Source of the DNA: Aequorivita vitellina
GTDB taxonomy: Bacteria > Bacteroidota > Bacteroidia > Flavobacteriales > Flavobacteriaceae
Direction of reading: 5' to 3'
DNA: 64,000 nucleotides
Assembly (NCBI RefSeq): GCF_022008365.1
Contig: NZ_JAIRBA010000012.1
Span: 1 to 64,000, forward strand
Shown: in pieces, positions 42,730 through 52,182 of the stretch
How the letters are laid out: each line of letters opens with the position of its first letter
Position numbering within the stretch: the first letter of the stretch is position 1
Position numbers and translations under genes: made by a program
The notes under the pieces: model-generated
Database searches by the model: none
The model's input: the letters and a program-made list of their open reading frames with translations, nothing else
What the model was told of the DNA's origin: nothing

Positions 42730-45222
42730 TTAACCTTCAAATCCACCTTCATCAAAATTACCGCCTCTGTCTGGACGTTGGCGTTGTTTTTTCTGGTTGA
42801 ATCTATACGTAAAAGTTAAGGTTACTTGGCGGCGTCTCCATTGAAACTCGCTTTCGCTAGTAAAAGTGTTTGTTGTGGTTAGGCTATTTCTTTTTCGCGT
42901 GTTTAGCAAATCGCTTACGTTTAATGCCAAGGTGCCATTGTCGTTAATTATATCTTTGCTCATCGCCATATTTAATGACAAAATTGGGTCACTTTCAGTC
43001 TGTGAGTTGTTTGACGGCCCTCTGTAAAAAGCATTGGTTTGCCATTCAACTTTCCACGGAAGTTTTACTTTGCTGCTAAAACGCCCAAAATAGCTGGTAT
43101 TTTCTGCACCGTAATCTACGCCGTTGTAAAAGCCTTCGGTTTTAAACTGAAAGTAGTTAAAGCTTCCGTTTAAGTTAAGCCATTTTGTAGGGTTGTAAAG
43201 CAAACCTAGCTCAAAACCATAGCGTTGATTTGTTGAAAGGTTAATTGGCAATGTTCGAATAATTGGGATTCCGTTGCTGGTTACTTCGCCAGTTTCTTCC
43301 TGCACTCTTTCAAAAGCATCTGTTTCGTGCTGGTAGTAAATTGAAGTGGTTAACGTAAGTTTTTTCCAACGTTTTAAATAACCCAAATCAAAGGCACTTG
43401 CGTATGCGGGATCTAAATTGGGGTTACCCTGAAATACGTTTGCTTCACTAGAACGCGAAGGGAAAGGGTTTATATACCAGTGGCGTGGTCTGTTGATTCG
43501 TCTGTTGTAACCTAAAGTAATGTTTTCGCTTTCTTTAATTTCATACGTAAGGTTTACCGTTGGAAATAAACCCGTGTAATTTTTATCGAAATTTAAGTTT
43601 AAAGGGGTGTTTTCTGAAACATTTTCGGCGTCTACTTTTCCTTTTAGCTGGGTATTTTCAAGACGAAGCCCTAATAGGAAAGAGAAATTTCCAAATTTAT
43701 TTCCATACTGCGAATAAAAAGCGTGAACGTTTTCATTGTAGGTGAAAATATTTGAAAGACTGTCATTTCTTACAAAATTGCCAGACGTACCGGTTTCTTC
43801 CAATAAGGTGTAATCTGTTTCAGATTCTTCAAATTTGCCACGGTAACCCGCTTCAAATTGTGCATTTTCACCAATAGGAAGCACATAGTCTGCCTGTGCT
43901 AAATATTCGGTTTGATTGCGCTTTTCAATAATTTCTTCAGCAGAAAGCGCCAAGGTAGTGGGAAAGGTTCTTTGTTCTGTAATCAAGGAACGCTCGTCAT
44001 CTTTACCGCGGTCGTATTGTAAATCGGCAGTTAATTTATGGCCTTTATCATCAAAGTTGTTTACGTAGTTTAATGAAAACTGATAGTTTGAGTCGTCTTC
44101 ATCCTCATTCTCAACCCTTAAAATGGTTTCTTCAATTGTATTATCATTGAAGTTTGAAGTATTATTGGTAGTAACATCTTTGCCACCACCTTTCCGGTAG
44201 AAACCGCTTGCAGTTAATGAAGATTTATCGGTTAAAAAATATTCAATTCCAAGGTTGGTATTAAAGCCATCTCCTTGCCTGTCATAGTCTCTTCGTTCAA
44301 TAACTTGATCAAATTGTGGATCTACTGTTACGGTTTCACCATTTTCATCTATAAAGGTACGTGGGAAATAATTATTGTTGAAAAATGCTCTTCCCGGACC
44401 GTTGCGATAGTAAACACCCGTAGTGTTGAAAATATTAAATTTATCGGTACGGATATTAATATTTCCCGAAGCGTTGCTGTTTAACGGAACGCCAATACTG
44501 GTACTAATAGAACCGTTTAGGCCAAGCGTTTTTTCCTTTTTAAGAATAATATTTAAAATTCCTGCAGTTCCTTCGGCATCGTAGCGAGCCGATGGCGATG
44601 TAATTACTTCAACGCGCTCAATGGCTTCAGCGGGAAGTTGGCGAAGCGCATCTGTAGAGCCAAACCCAGCAATTGCAGATGGTTTTCCATTAATTAAAAT
44701 ACGCACGTTTTCATTTCCGCGCAAAGCAATTGCACCGTCAATATCTACTGTTACCGAAGGTACGTTGTTTAACGCGTCACTAACTGTGGCGCCACCTGCG
44801 GTTAGGTCCTTCCCAATATTATAGATTTTTTTGTCTAACCGAACTTGCACTTCTGTAGTTTCGGCACGCACTACTACTTCGTCTAAACTTGCAGCATCTA
44901 TTGCCAATTTAACGGTGGGTAGGGTGGTATTTTTTGTAAGATTTTGGTTCGGAACTTCTTTCGTTTTATATGAAATAAATTCATAACGCACCGTGTAAAC
45001 TCCTTCTGGCACGTCAATACTATATTTTCCTTCTTCAGTCGTAATTCCACCAGTAACCGTTTTTCCTTCTTTATTGATGAAAGAAACGGTAGAATACTCG
45101 AGCGGATAGTCGGTTCCCTCTTCTAGAATGGTGCCTTTTACGGTAACTTGTTTTGTGTGAGTGTTTTGAGCCACAAGTAGTGTCGTGGCAAATAGGAATA
45201 GAAGCGATAGTTTGAGTTTCAT
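42730..45222 (-). CDS. Outer-membrane beta-barrel receptor (OMP_b-brl_3 type) with regulatory-like and plug domains
   Basis: 830 residues. Signal peptide ends at LLVAQ (about 18). A carboxypeptidase-regulatory domain covers about 25-110 (VKGTILEEGTDYPLEYSTVSF, EGKYSIDVPEGVY). The plug follows at about 115-225 (LDEVVVRAE, VRILINGKPSAIAG, GTAGILNIILKKE). The C-terminal part is a TonB-receptor-type barrel. Such proteins often serve in export or uptake of peptides, siderophores or unknown ligands. No TonB box is obvious. Single gene; the substrate is unknown. Confidence 0.9.
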   Translation of the reverse strand: MKLKLSLLFLFATTLLVAQNTHTKQVTVKGTILEEGTDYPLEYSTVSFINKEGKTVTGGITTEEGKYSIDVPEGVYTVRYEFISYKTKEVPNQNLTKNTTLPTVKLAIDAASLDEVVVRAETTEVQVRLDKKIYNIGKDLTAGGATVSDALNNVPSVTVDIDGAIALRGNENVRILINGKPSAIAGFGSTDALRQLPAEAIERVEVITSPSARYDAEGTAGILNIILKKEKTLGLNGSISTSIGVPLNSNASGNINIRTDKFNIFNTTGVYYRNGPGRAFFNNNYFPRTFIDENGETVTVDPQFDQVIERRDYDRQGDGFNTNLGIEYFLTDKSSLTASGFYRKGGGKDVTTNNTSNFNDNTIEETILRVENEDEDDSNYQFSLNYVNNFDDKGHKLTADLQYDRGKDDERSLITEQRTFPTTLALSAEEIIEKRNQTEYLAQADYVLPIGENAQFEAGYRGKFEESETDYTLLEETGTSGNFVRNDSLSNIFTYNENVHAFYSQYGNKFGNFSFLLGLRLENTQLKGKVDAENVSENTPLNLNFDKNYTGLFPTVNLTYEIKESENITLGYNRRINRPRHWYINPFPSRSSEANVFQGNPNLDPAYASAFDLGYLKRWKKLTLTTSIYYQHETDAFERVQEETGEVTSNGIPIIRTLPINLSTNQRYGFELGLLYNPTKWLNLNGSFNYFQFKTEGFYNGVDYGAENTSYFGRFSSKVKLPWKVEWQTNAFYRGPSNNSQTESDPILSLNMAMSKDIINDNGTLALNVSDLLNTRKRNSLTTTNTFTSESEFQWRRRQVTLTFTYRFNQKKQRQRPDRGGNFDEGGFEG

Positions 45223-45306
45223 ATAATCTTTAGCAATTTTGACCTGCGAAAATAGCGGTGGTTTAATTGGGAATTGCTAAACTTCTGTTAAATATAGGAA
45301 GTCAAT

Positions 45307-45648
45307 TTATAAAATATCCAACACCTTTTGTGGCGGTCTTCCTATAACTGCGTGTGTACCTTTTATTGCAATGGGTCGTTCTATTAATTTTGGGTATTTA
45401 ATCATTGCGTCTATGAGCTCATCATCGGTTAGCGCTTTGCCTTTGTAGTTTTCTTTCCACGCAGCTTCGTTGGTTCTAATTAGGGCTATGGGTTTAATGC
45501 CCAGCAACTCAATAACCTGTTTTAATTCTTGGTGCGATGGTGGGGTTTCAAGATATTTTATAATCTCAATTGTTTCGCCTTCTTCTTCCAAAAGTTGAAG
45601 TGCTTGACGCGATTTGCTGCAGCGGGGGTTGTGGTATAATGTGGTCAT
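45307..45648 (-). CDS. ArsC-family glutaredoxin-like arsenate reductase
   Basis: 113 residues. The catalytic Cys10 is in YHNPRCSKSR, Arg in IRTNEAAWK and RPIAIKG near the end are the other conserved residues of the ArsC/YfgD family. The enzyme type reduces arsenate via glutathione/glutaredoxin, but many homologues (YfgD type) have no known arsenic role. No arsB/arsR neighbours are present, so a different function is possible. Confidence 0.88.
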   Translation of the reverse strand: MTTLYHNPRCSKSRQALQLLEEEGETIEIIKYLETPPSHQELKQVIELLGIKPIALIRTNEAAWKENYKGKALTDDELIDAMIKYPKLIERPIAIKGTHAVIGRPPQKVLDIL

Positions 45649-45709
45649 CGGTTTTAGTTTAAAGTTGAAGAATTGAGAAAAAAGAATAAAAGAACAAAGA
45701 AAAAAGAGG

Positions 45710-46189
45710 CTACTTTTTCGATAATTCTTCGAGTTCTAATTTATAGTCGTACTGTAAGTCTTCGTGAAGTGTTTCCACTTTTTTTGAAATATAATCAATT
45801 TGTCGGTTGTATATATTGGTAAGTGTTGTATTTCGGTTTATTGATGGTTTAAAATCTTTTAATTTTTCACAAAAATAAAGCAAAAGTTCAACTTCGGTTT
45901 CTTTGTTTTGCGAATAGCGGATGAATTTTTTAATCTCTCGCAAAATTTTTCGAACACTTTTTTTAATGTAAAAATAGGTTTTGGTATTTATGGCTTCAAA
46001 ATCTTCGTCTATCTTTGCTTTTATACTTTCAATAAAAGCTTCTTCATTTGCAGATTCAAACAATAAATAGGTAAGGAGCTCTTTATTTTCTTTTTTAAAT
46101 TTTGAAAGCCGAAGGCAAAGTTCCAGCAATTCCTGAGTAGAACGGTGGTTTAATTCGGTTTTAATTTCTTTTAAAGAGGCTGCTTTCAT
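45710..46189 (-). CDS. Conserved helical protein, unknown
   Basis: 159 residues, all-helical and highly charged, no signal peptide or membrane helix. Starts MKAASLKEIKTEL and includes a basic segment IKKSVRKILREIKKFIRY in the middle. No family I can name. Single gene before the ArsC-like gene on the same strand, 61 bases apart, and separated from it by a purine-rich stretch. Confidence 0.6.
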   Translation of the reverse strand: MKAASLKEIKTELNHRSTQELLELCLRLSKFKKENKELLTYLLFESANEEAFIESIKAKIDEDFEAINTKTYFYIKKSVRKILREIKKFIRYSQNKETEVELLLYFCEKLKDFKPSINRNTTLTNIYNRQIDYISKKVETLHEDLQYDYKLELEELSKK

Positions 46190-46270
46190 AACACTATTTG
46201 CGGTAAAGATACTAGTGTTTTTCAGAAATTAAAACTCTAATTGCTGCTATTAGAAAGTTTGGTAAATAAA

Positions 46271-46311
46271 AAATTCACTGTTGTAAAAAAAAATAAAACA
46301 ACAGTGAATTT
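46271..46311 (-). terminator. Intrinsic terminator after the cupredoxin gene
   Basis: AAATTCACTGTTGT (46271-46284) pairs perfectly with ACAACAGTGAATTT (46298-46311), loop 13 bases, 20 bases after the stop on the minus strand. Confidence 0.75.
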
Positions 46312-46331
46312 CCTTACTAAAAATGGAGCAA

Positions 46332-46694
46332 TTAACGACTTTTTACGGCTACGGAACCTTTCATAATAACGTGTAAACTGCAAAAATAATTGAAATCTTC
46401 TGTTATTACTTTTGAAAACTTATCGCCTGGATTCATCGGTTTCGATGTCCATTTTTTATTGATCTCGGTAACATCGTGCGGAACGATATCTTTGTTTACC
46501 CACGCTACAATATCTCCTTTATTTACAACAATGTTTTGCGGATCAAATTTCATTTGATGGATAGTAACAACATGGGTTACGGCTTTAGTAGTATTGACAC
46601 TTTCACTTTTAAAACTCGAAGTAATTACAAATACACCAATTAACACTAGGCTCAATGTTGAAAATATTGCAACTGATTTTTGAAATGTTTTCAT
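46332..46694 (-). CDS. Cupredoxin (plastocyanin/azurin-like) protein
   Basis: 120 residues with an N-terminal membrane/signal segment (about 8-27). The cupredoxin fold is VTIHQMKFDPQNIVVNKGDIVAWVN, and the type 1 copper ligands are His73 (VPHDVT), Cys105, His108 and Met111 (CSLHVIM). It would act in the periplasm as an electron carrier or copper-binding protein. Its ATG overlaps by one base with the stop of the DUF4142 gene, so both are translated from one mRNA. Terminator at 46271. Confidence 0.9.
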   Translation of the reverse strand: MKTFQKSVAIFSTLSLVLIGVFVITSSFKSESVNTTKAVTHVVTIHQMKFDPQNIVVNKGDIVAWVNKDIVPHDVTEINKKWTSKPMNPGDKFSKVITEDFNYFCSLHVIMKGSVAVKSR

Positions 46695-47233
46695 TATTTT
46701 GAGATTTTACTTTGGGCCATTTCGGCGTGCCCTAAGTGTGTTTCTAAAATTGGCAAGGCAACTTTAAGTAATGCTTTTAATTCGGCATTTTGCGATTGTG
46801 GAATCAATAGACCTTTTACCGCACTAATTACGGCTTTGTGATAGGCAACTTCGTTAGCTACGTATGCTTTGTCGAATGCGTCGCCTTTCGCAGCTTTTAA
46901 TTTTTTGGTCGTTGCTTCGGCTTGTTGTAATAATGATTCGCTTACTTTACTATCTTCGGGCACAACTCCAAGTTTGGTGACTAGGGCCACAGCTTGTTCT
47001 ATAATTGCGTTGTGATCTGCAATCATTGTTTGAGCGAATTCGCGTATATCGGGGTTTTTAGAACGTTCCATTGCAAGTTTGGCGTAATCTACGTCTATTT
47101 GATTTGCAACAACAGCTACTTTGGCAATTTCGGCATCGTTAAGTTGCGGCGTGTCCTGTGCAAATCCAAAAGTGGATACTAATAACATTACGAATAAAGA
47201 GGCCAGTACTTTAATTTTTAAAATTGTTTTCAT
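46694..47233 (-). CDS. DUF4142 domain secreted protein
   Basis: 179 residues. Signal peptide ends at TFGFAQ (about 25). The four-helix DUF4142 domain includes VANQIDVDYAKLA, REFAQTMIADH and AYVANEVAYHKAVI, with His residues that resemble a ferritin-like metal-binding bundle. It overlaps the cupredoxin gene, so a role in copper or redox stress in the periplasm is likely. The biochemical activity of the family is not known. Confidence 0.87.
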   Translation of the reverse strand: MKTILKIKVLASLFVMLLVSTFGFAQDTPQLNDAEIAKVAVVANQIDVDYAKLAMERSKNPDIREFAQTMIADHNAIIEQAVALVTKLGVVPEDSKVSESLLQQAEATTKKLKAAKGDAFDKAYVANEVAYHKAVISAVKGLLIPQSQNAELKALLKVALPILETHLGHAEMAQSKISK

Positions 47234-47457
47234 GATATTTGTTTTAAATGGTTTATGTTTTATTGATTTGATGACAAGACATAACCCAGGTTACAATCCA
47301 TGTAGATTTTAATAAAACTTTGGCAAACCCCAATTTATTTATTGGGAAGAATTAAGACTATTTTATTCTTTTTAGAATTTAAATTTCATTTTATTAAAAG
47401 CCTTTAAAAAATGTTTTTTTCGTTACTTTTAAACGAAATTTTTATACAGTTACAACT

Positions 47458-48186
47458 TTGAAGATATCATTCGCCTTTTTTACACTTCTTTTTTTTCTTA
47501 CATTTTGCTTACATGCACAAAACCAATTAGACGACAGGGTTTACAAAACGTACGATGCGCTCGTGGGGCAGGACAATACAGGGCTTTACAACGGCACCGA
47601 ATTTACAGACTTGTTTTTAAACACAGATGGAAGCTACCGCTATTTTAATGCGTTTGATTACACCAAAGGTTCTGTAACCTACAAAGGACAATATTATGTA
47701 AATGTATTATTGAAATACGACCTTTTGGAAGATAATTTACTAACCCGCTCTGAGGACAATTTGAGCATTTTTAATGTGAAGTTAATCCCCCAATTTGTCA
47801 ATTCATTTTCAATATACAATCGTCATTTTGTGCGGCTTACCGATACCAATTTAAACCTATCCGGAAACGGTTATTTTGAAGTGGCCGTTCTGGGCAACGA
47901 TTTAGAATTGTACATAAAACACACAAAAAAGAAAAAGGACAAAGCTTTAAAAAGCGGGATTCAATACAGGTTTTCTGAAGCCGATTTCTATATTTTGAAA
48001 AGCGACGGAAAGTACAATATAGTAAGCTCTCCAAGAGATATGCGGAAAATACTTCCGCAAAAAGAAGAAGAAATAAAATCGTATTATAAAACTTATAAAA
48101 AACGCTACAAATCTAATCCCAATGTTTTTATGGCGAATCTCGTAAAATACCTCGATGGCCCTAAAATGGAAAAAAATCAATTATAA
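47458..48186 (+). CDS. Secreted protein of unknown function, TTG start
   Basis: 242 residues. There is no ATG in front of the signal peptide (KISFAFFTLLFFLTFCLHAQ), so translation probably begins at the TTG at 47458, about 27 bases after a near-consensus -7 box TACTTTTA. The mature part has no recognised domain and ends in a basic-acidic segment. The next gene, a TonB receptor, starts 2 bases after the stop at another TTG, so it is the first gene of that operon. Confidence 0.72.
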   Translation: MKISFAFFTLLFFLTFCLHAQNQLDDRVYKTYDALVGQDNTGLYNGTEFTDLFLNTDGSYRYFNAFDYTKGSVTYKGQYYVNVLLKYDLLEDNLLTRSEDNLSIFNVKLIPQFVNSFSIYNRHFVRLTDTNLNLSGNGYFEVAVLGNDLELYIKHTKKKKDKALKSGIQYRFSEADFYILKSDGKYNIVSSPRDMRKILPQKEEEIKSYYKTYKKRYKSNPNVFMANLVKYLDGPKMEKNQL

Positions 48187-48188
48187 TT

Positions 48189-50966
48189 TTGAAGTCGAAT
48201 TTCTCCGTACAATATAGATTTTTTGCCATTGCAATTTTTCTGTTCACTACCGCCGTTTCTTTTGCACAAAACGATACTCATATTACGGTAACATTTAATC
48301 ACACACCTTTAAAGGAAGCAGTTTTAAAAGTGGAAACGCTTTCAAACAAAACCTTCTATTTTGATGAAACGTGGCTGAAAGGACATTTTGTAACCAAAGA
48401 TTTTAAAAACGAATCGCTTCGCACCGTGTTGGACGATCTTTTCAGCAATACCAATATCAACTATGTTTTAAAGGATGGAAAGGTGATTTTACTGAACAAC
48501 ACTTATGTTTACACGCTATTGCCAACAGATTTTTTCAACGAAGCCAAACCCGATGAAAAAGAATTTGACGACAATAACAATGCACCCATATTTCAGGAAG
48601 AATACGCGTCTAATGCTATTCAAACCAGAAAGCTGGTAACTATTGGCAAACAAACACCAAATGCTGCCAACAAAACGTACACGCTTTCGGGTGTTTTTAA
48701 AAATGCGAAAACGGGCGAGCCACTTCAAAATCTTTCCATTTCAACCACAGATAGAAGTAAATATGCGGTAACCGATTCCGAAGGACGCTACAGCATTCGC
48801 TTGCCGTACGGGTTGAATAAATTAGAAACAAATCTTTTGGGTTTTGAACGTATTCGTCAAGACGTAGTTATGTATGGCGATGGCAGTTTAAATATTGAAC
48901 TGCGCGAAAACACAGAGTCGCTAGATGAAGTGGTTGTAAAATCTAACAAAGACGCCAATGTTCGCGATGCAGTTGTGGGCGTTACAAATATTAATATTGA
49001 ATCGGTTAAAACCATTCCGTTGGTTTTGGGGGAGCGAGACATATTAAAAGTTGCAACCACAATGCCAGGAATTAAAACTGCGGGTGAAGGCTCCAGCGGT
49101 TTCAACGTGCGTGGCGGGCGCGCGGATCAAAACCTTATTTTGTTGGACGATGCCGTGCTTTACAATCCTTCACATTTTTTGGGATTCTTTTCGGCAGTAA
49201 ATCCGTTTACTACGGGGAGTTTAGAAATCTATAAAGCCAGCATCCCTGCGGAATACGGGGGGAGGCTTTCTTCAGTTTTTGATATTGAAACCAAATCTGG
49301 CGATATGGAAAAATTTAAAGGCGAAGGTTCTGTTGGGCCAATAACCGCCAATCTTGCCGTAGAAGTTCCAGTTGTTAAAGGTAAAGCCTCAGTAATTGCA
49401 GGTTTCCGTGCTACGTATTCCGATTGGATTTTAAGAAGTTTAGACGAAGAAGAACTAAAAAACAGTGAAGCTTCCTTTTATGATGGCATTGTAAAGTATA
49501 AGCATAATATAGACAGCGACAATTCTATTCAAGGTACCGTATATTATAGTAAAGACCGTTTCAGCATAACTTCAGATTCAATTTTTGATTATAACAACCG
49601 TTTAATTTCATTGAAATACGGTCACAATTTTAGCGATAAAAGTAGGGCAGAGGTAATTTTTGTGAATAGCCAATACGAGTACGGAATTAATTATGAAGCA
49701 GACGCCAACCAGGATTTCGACTTTGGTTACCAACTCAACGAATATCAGGCAAAGCTTAATTTATCGTATAAAATAAACAAACAACACAAACTAAGTTACG
49801 GGGTGAGCAGCAAACTGTACGCAATAGATCCGGGCGATATTGAGCCTATTGGAATAAATTCTGATGTGCAACCAAAAACCTTAGATCGCGAAAAAGGTTT
49901 GGAGTCTGCCATCTATCTTTCAGATTTATTTGAAGTAAATAAAAACCTATTATTAGATGTGGGGCTGCGCTATTCGTTTTATGCCGCGTTGGGTGAAGCC
50001 ACTCAAAATGTTTACAAAGAAGGTGTTCCCAAAAGTGAAAGTTCAATTGTAGAAGTTAAAACCTATGACAAAAACGAAGTAATTGAAACCTACGGCGGCC
50101 CGGAATACAGAATTTCGGCACGTTATTTATTGGGGAGTGATTTTTCGGTGAAGGCGGGTTTTAACAGAACAATTCAATATTTACATCTTCTTTCAACAAA
50201 CACCACGCAATCGCCAACAGATATTTGGAAACTTTCCGATTTAAACATCGCGCCACAACGCGCCAATCAATACAGTTTGGGCTTCTTTAAAAACCTGCCC
50301 GGAAAAGATGTAGAGTTCAGTTTAGAAGGATACTATAAAACAATGACCGATTTGCTCGATTATAAAATTGGAGCCCAATTAATTTTAAACGATAAACTGG
50401 AAACCGAATTATTACAAGGGGAAGGAAAAGCCTACGGTATCGAATTTCTGGTGAAGAAAAATGCGGGAAAATTTAATGGGTATTTGGGGTACAGTTATTC
50501 CCGTTCGCAAGTAAAACTAGATAGTCAGCTAATGCAGGAACGCGTAAACAACGGCGAATTTTTCCCTGCAAATTACGATAAACCACATGATTTTTCGTTG
50601 GTGGCTAATTACAAGCTAACCAAGCGTTTTAGTTTTTCGGGAAACTTCACCTATCAAACTGGACGACCAATTACGTATCCAATTGGTCGTTATGTTTTTG
50701 CGGGTGAAGAACAGGTGCTGTACAGCGACCGCAATCAATTTCGAATACCAGATTATTACAGGTTAGACTTGGGGGTTAATATTGAAGGCAGCCATAAATT
50801 GAAGAAACTAGCGCATAGTTTTATCAATATTTCGGTGTATAATGTGTTAGGAAGAAACAACCCATATTCCGTATTTTTTGTGAATGAAGCTGGAGAAATA
50901 AAAGCGTACAAAACTTCTATATTTTCCGTACCTGTTCCTACAATAACCTATAATTTTAAGTTTTAG
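48189..50966 (+). CDS. TonB-dependent receptor with STN and plug domains, TTG start
   Basis: 925 residues. Signal peptide 1-27. An STN domain (about 28-102, ITVTFNHTPLKEAVLKV, VLKDGKVILLNN) suggests signalling to a sigma regulator or SusC-like function. A carboxypeptidase-regulatory domain (about 158-240) and a plug (about 245-370, NVRGGRADQNLILLDDAVLYNPSH, IPAEYGGRLSSVFDIETKSG) precede the beta barrel. The start is TTG at 48189, the only plausible one for the signal peptide. It is followed in operon by a DUF4249 lipoprotein, as in other Bacteroidota receptor loci. Ligand unknown. Confidence 0.92.
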   Translation: MKSNFSVQYRFFAIAIFLFTTAVSFAQNDTHITVTFNHTPLKEAVLKVETLSNKTFYFDETWLKGHFVTKDFKNESLRTVLDDLFSNTNINYVLKDGKVILLNNTYVYTLLPTDFFNEAKPDEKEFDDNNNAPIFQEEYASNAIQTRKLVTIGKQTPNAANKTYTLSGVFKNAKTGEPLQNLSISTTDRSKYAVTDSEGRYSIRLPYGLNKLETNLLGFERIRQDVVMYGDGSLNIELRENTESLDEVVVKSNKDANVRDAVVGVTNINIESVKTIPLVLGERDILKVATTMPGIKTAGEGSSGFNVRGGRADQNLILLDDAVLYNPSHFLGFFSAVNPFTTGSLEIYKASIPAEYGGRLSSVFDIETKSGDMEKFKGEGSVGPITANLAVEVPVVKGKASVIAGFRATYSDWILRSLDEEELKNSEASFYDGIVKYKHNIDSDNSIQGTVYYSKDRFSITSDSIFDYNNRLISLKYGHNFSDKSRAEVIFVNSQYEYGINYEADANQDFDFGYQLNEYQAKLNLSYKINKQHKLSYGVSSKLYAIDPGDIEPIGINSDVQPKTLDREKGLESAIYLSDLFEVNKNLLLDVGLRYSFYAALGEATQNVYKEGVPKSESSIVEVKTYDKNEVIETYGGPEYRISARYLLGSDFSVKAGFNRTIQYLHLLSTNTTQSPTDIWKLSDLNIAPQRANQYSLGFFKNLPGKDVEFSLEGYYKTMTDLLDYKIGAQLILNDKLETELLQGEGKAYGIEFLVKKNAGKFNGYLGYSYSRSQVKLDSQLMQERVNNGEFFPANYDKPHDFSLVANYKLTKRFSFSGNFTYQTGRPITYPIGRYVFAGEEQVLYSDRNQFRIPDYYRLDLGVNIEGSHKLKKLAHSFINISVYNVLGRNNPYSVFFVNEAGEIKAYKTSIFSVPVPTITYNFKF

Positions 50967-50971
50967 AAAAG

Positions 50972-52180
50972 ATGAAAACAAAGATTTTATTTAGTGTTTT
51001 TTTCGCAATTTTTCTCGCACAGTGGGGATGTACCGAACCATACGAAATTGAAACCGTAGAATTTGAAAGTGTCTTGGTGGTAGAAAGCACAATTACCGAT
51101 GAATTGAAACCACAAATTGTGAAGCTTAGCAAGACTTCAACTTTAGAAAATCCTGCAATTTTATATGAAAAAAATGCAACAGTCGCCGTTAACTCCAGTA
51201 ATGGCAACAACTTTGGTTTTTCATGGAATAATGAAAAAAATTACTATGTTTCCGATTTACCTTTTAAAGCCGAACCAAATGTTAGTTATACCTTAAACAT
51301 AATTACCCAAGACGGAAAGCACTACAAGTCGTCTGTCGTTAACTTGCCTCCAAAGGTTGAAATGAATGAAGTTTATCCCGAACGCATTGACGATCCTACA
51401 GCAGAGAAGGATGGCGTGCAGGTACTGGTAAATACTGAAGATCCTACGGGCAATGCTAAATATTTTAGATACGAATATGAAGAAACCTATAAAATTGTAG
51501 CGCCCAATCCGTCGCCCTATTTTGCTGAAATTATAAATCACGATCCAATGGCAGGAACATACGAAATTGTTCTTACACCCAGAGAACCCGAAGAAATTTG
51601 CTACTCAACAGAATATTCAACAGGTATTGTGCAAACTTCTACCACCGAACTAAACGAGAATAGAGTTTTTAGATTTCCTGTAAAATATATGGACAAAACC
51701 GATGCTAAATTTCAAACGCGATACAGCATTTTGGTGAGGCAATACGTGCAGAGCGTAGAAGCTTTTACTTTTTATAAAATTGTGAAAGAACTTGGCAGCG
51801 TTGAAAGTTTACTATCGCAAAGTCAGCCAGGTTATGTAGCCGGTAATATGGTTTCAGAAGCAAACCCCAACGAAAAAGTTTTGGGTTTCTTTGAAGCTTC
51901 TTCAATGACTAAGAAGAGAATATACTTTAATTATGAAGACGTAGGCTTAGAAAAACCGCCGTATTTTATAGACTGCGAAGTGTTGACATTAGATTATAAC
52001 GATGCAACGGTTTTGGATAACGATCTCGATGAACGCGCGGCATTATATCAACTTTTAACTTATGATGACTATCAAGTTATCGGCGCAAACTCACGCCTTA
52101 TTTATAGAATTGTGCAGCCCCAATGCAGTGTTTGCACTTATTTTTCATCAAATGTAAGACCCGATTTTTGGGAAGATTAA
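50972..52180 (+). CDS. DUF4249 domain lipoprotein
   Basis: 402 residues. Lipoprotein signal with Cys20 in AQWGCTEP. The body has immunoglobulin-like beta strands (VLVVESTITDELKP, YTLNIITQDGKHYKS). The C-terminus has QPQCSVCTYFS. DUF4249 genes pair with STN/plug TonB receptors, as here (5-base spacing), and the protein probably serves as accessory surface lipoprotein of the receptor. The function is inferred from context only. Confidence 0.87.
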   Translation: MKTKILFSVFFAIFLAQWGCTEPYEIETVEFESVLVVESTITDELKPQIVKLSKTSTLENPAILYEKNATVAVNSSNGNNFGFSWNNEKNYYVSDLPFKAEPNVSYTLNIITQDGKHYKSSVVNLPPKVEMNEVYPERIDDPTAEKDGVQVLVNTEDPTGNAKYFRYEYEETYKIVAPNPSPYFAEIINHDPMAGTYEIVLTPREPEEICYSTEYSTGIVQTSTTELNENRVFRFPVKYMDKTDAKFQTRYSILVRQYVQSVEAFTFYKIVKELGSVESLLSQSQPGYVAGNMVSEANPNEKVLGFFEASSMTKKRIYFNYEDVGLEKPPYFIDCEVLTLDYNDATVLDNDLDERAALYQLLTYDDYQVIGANSRLIYRIVQPQCSVCTYFSSNVRPDFWED

Positions 52181-52182
52181 TT

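Noticed and set aside
45660-45709. Purine-rich stretch as regulatory element (also at 36040-36110)
   Set aside because: It is simple A/G-rich sequence without dyads or conserved boxes; nothing supports a specific function.
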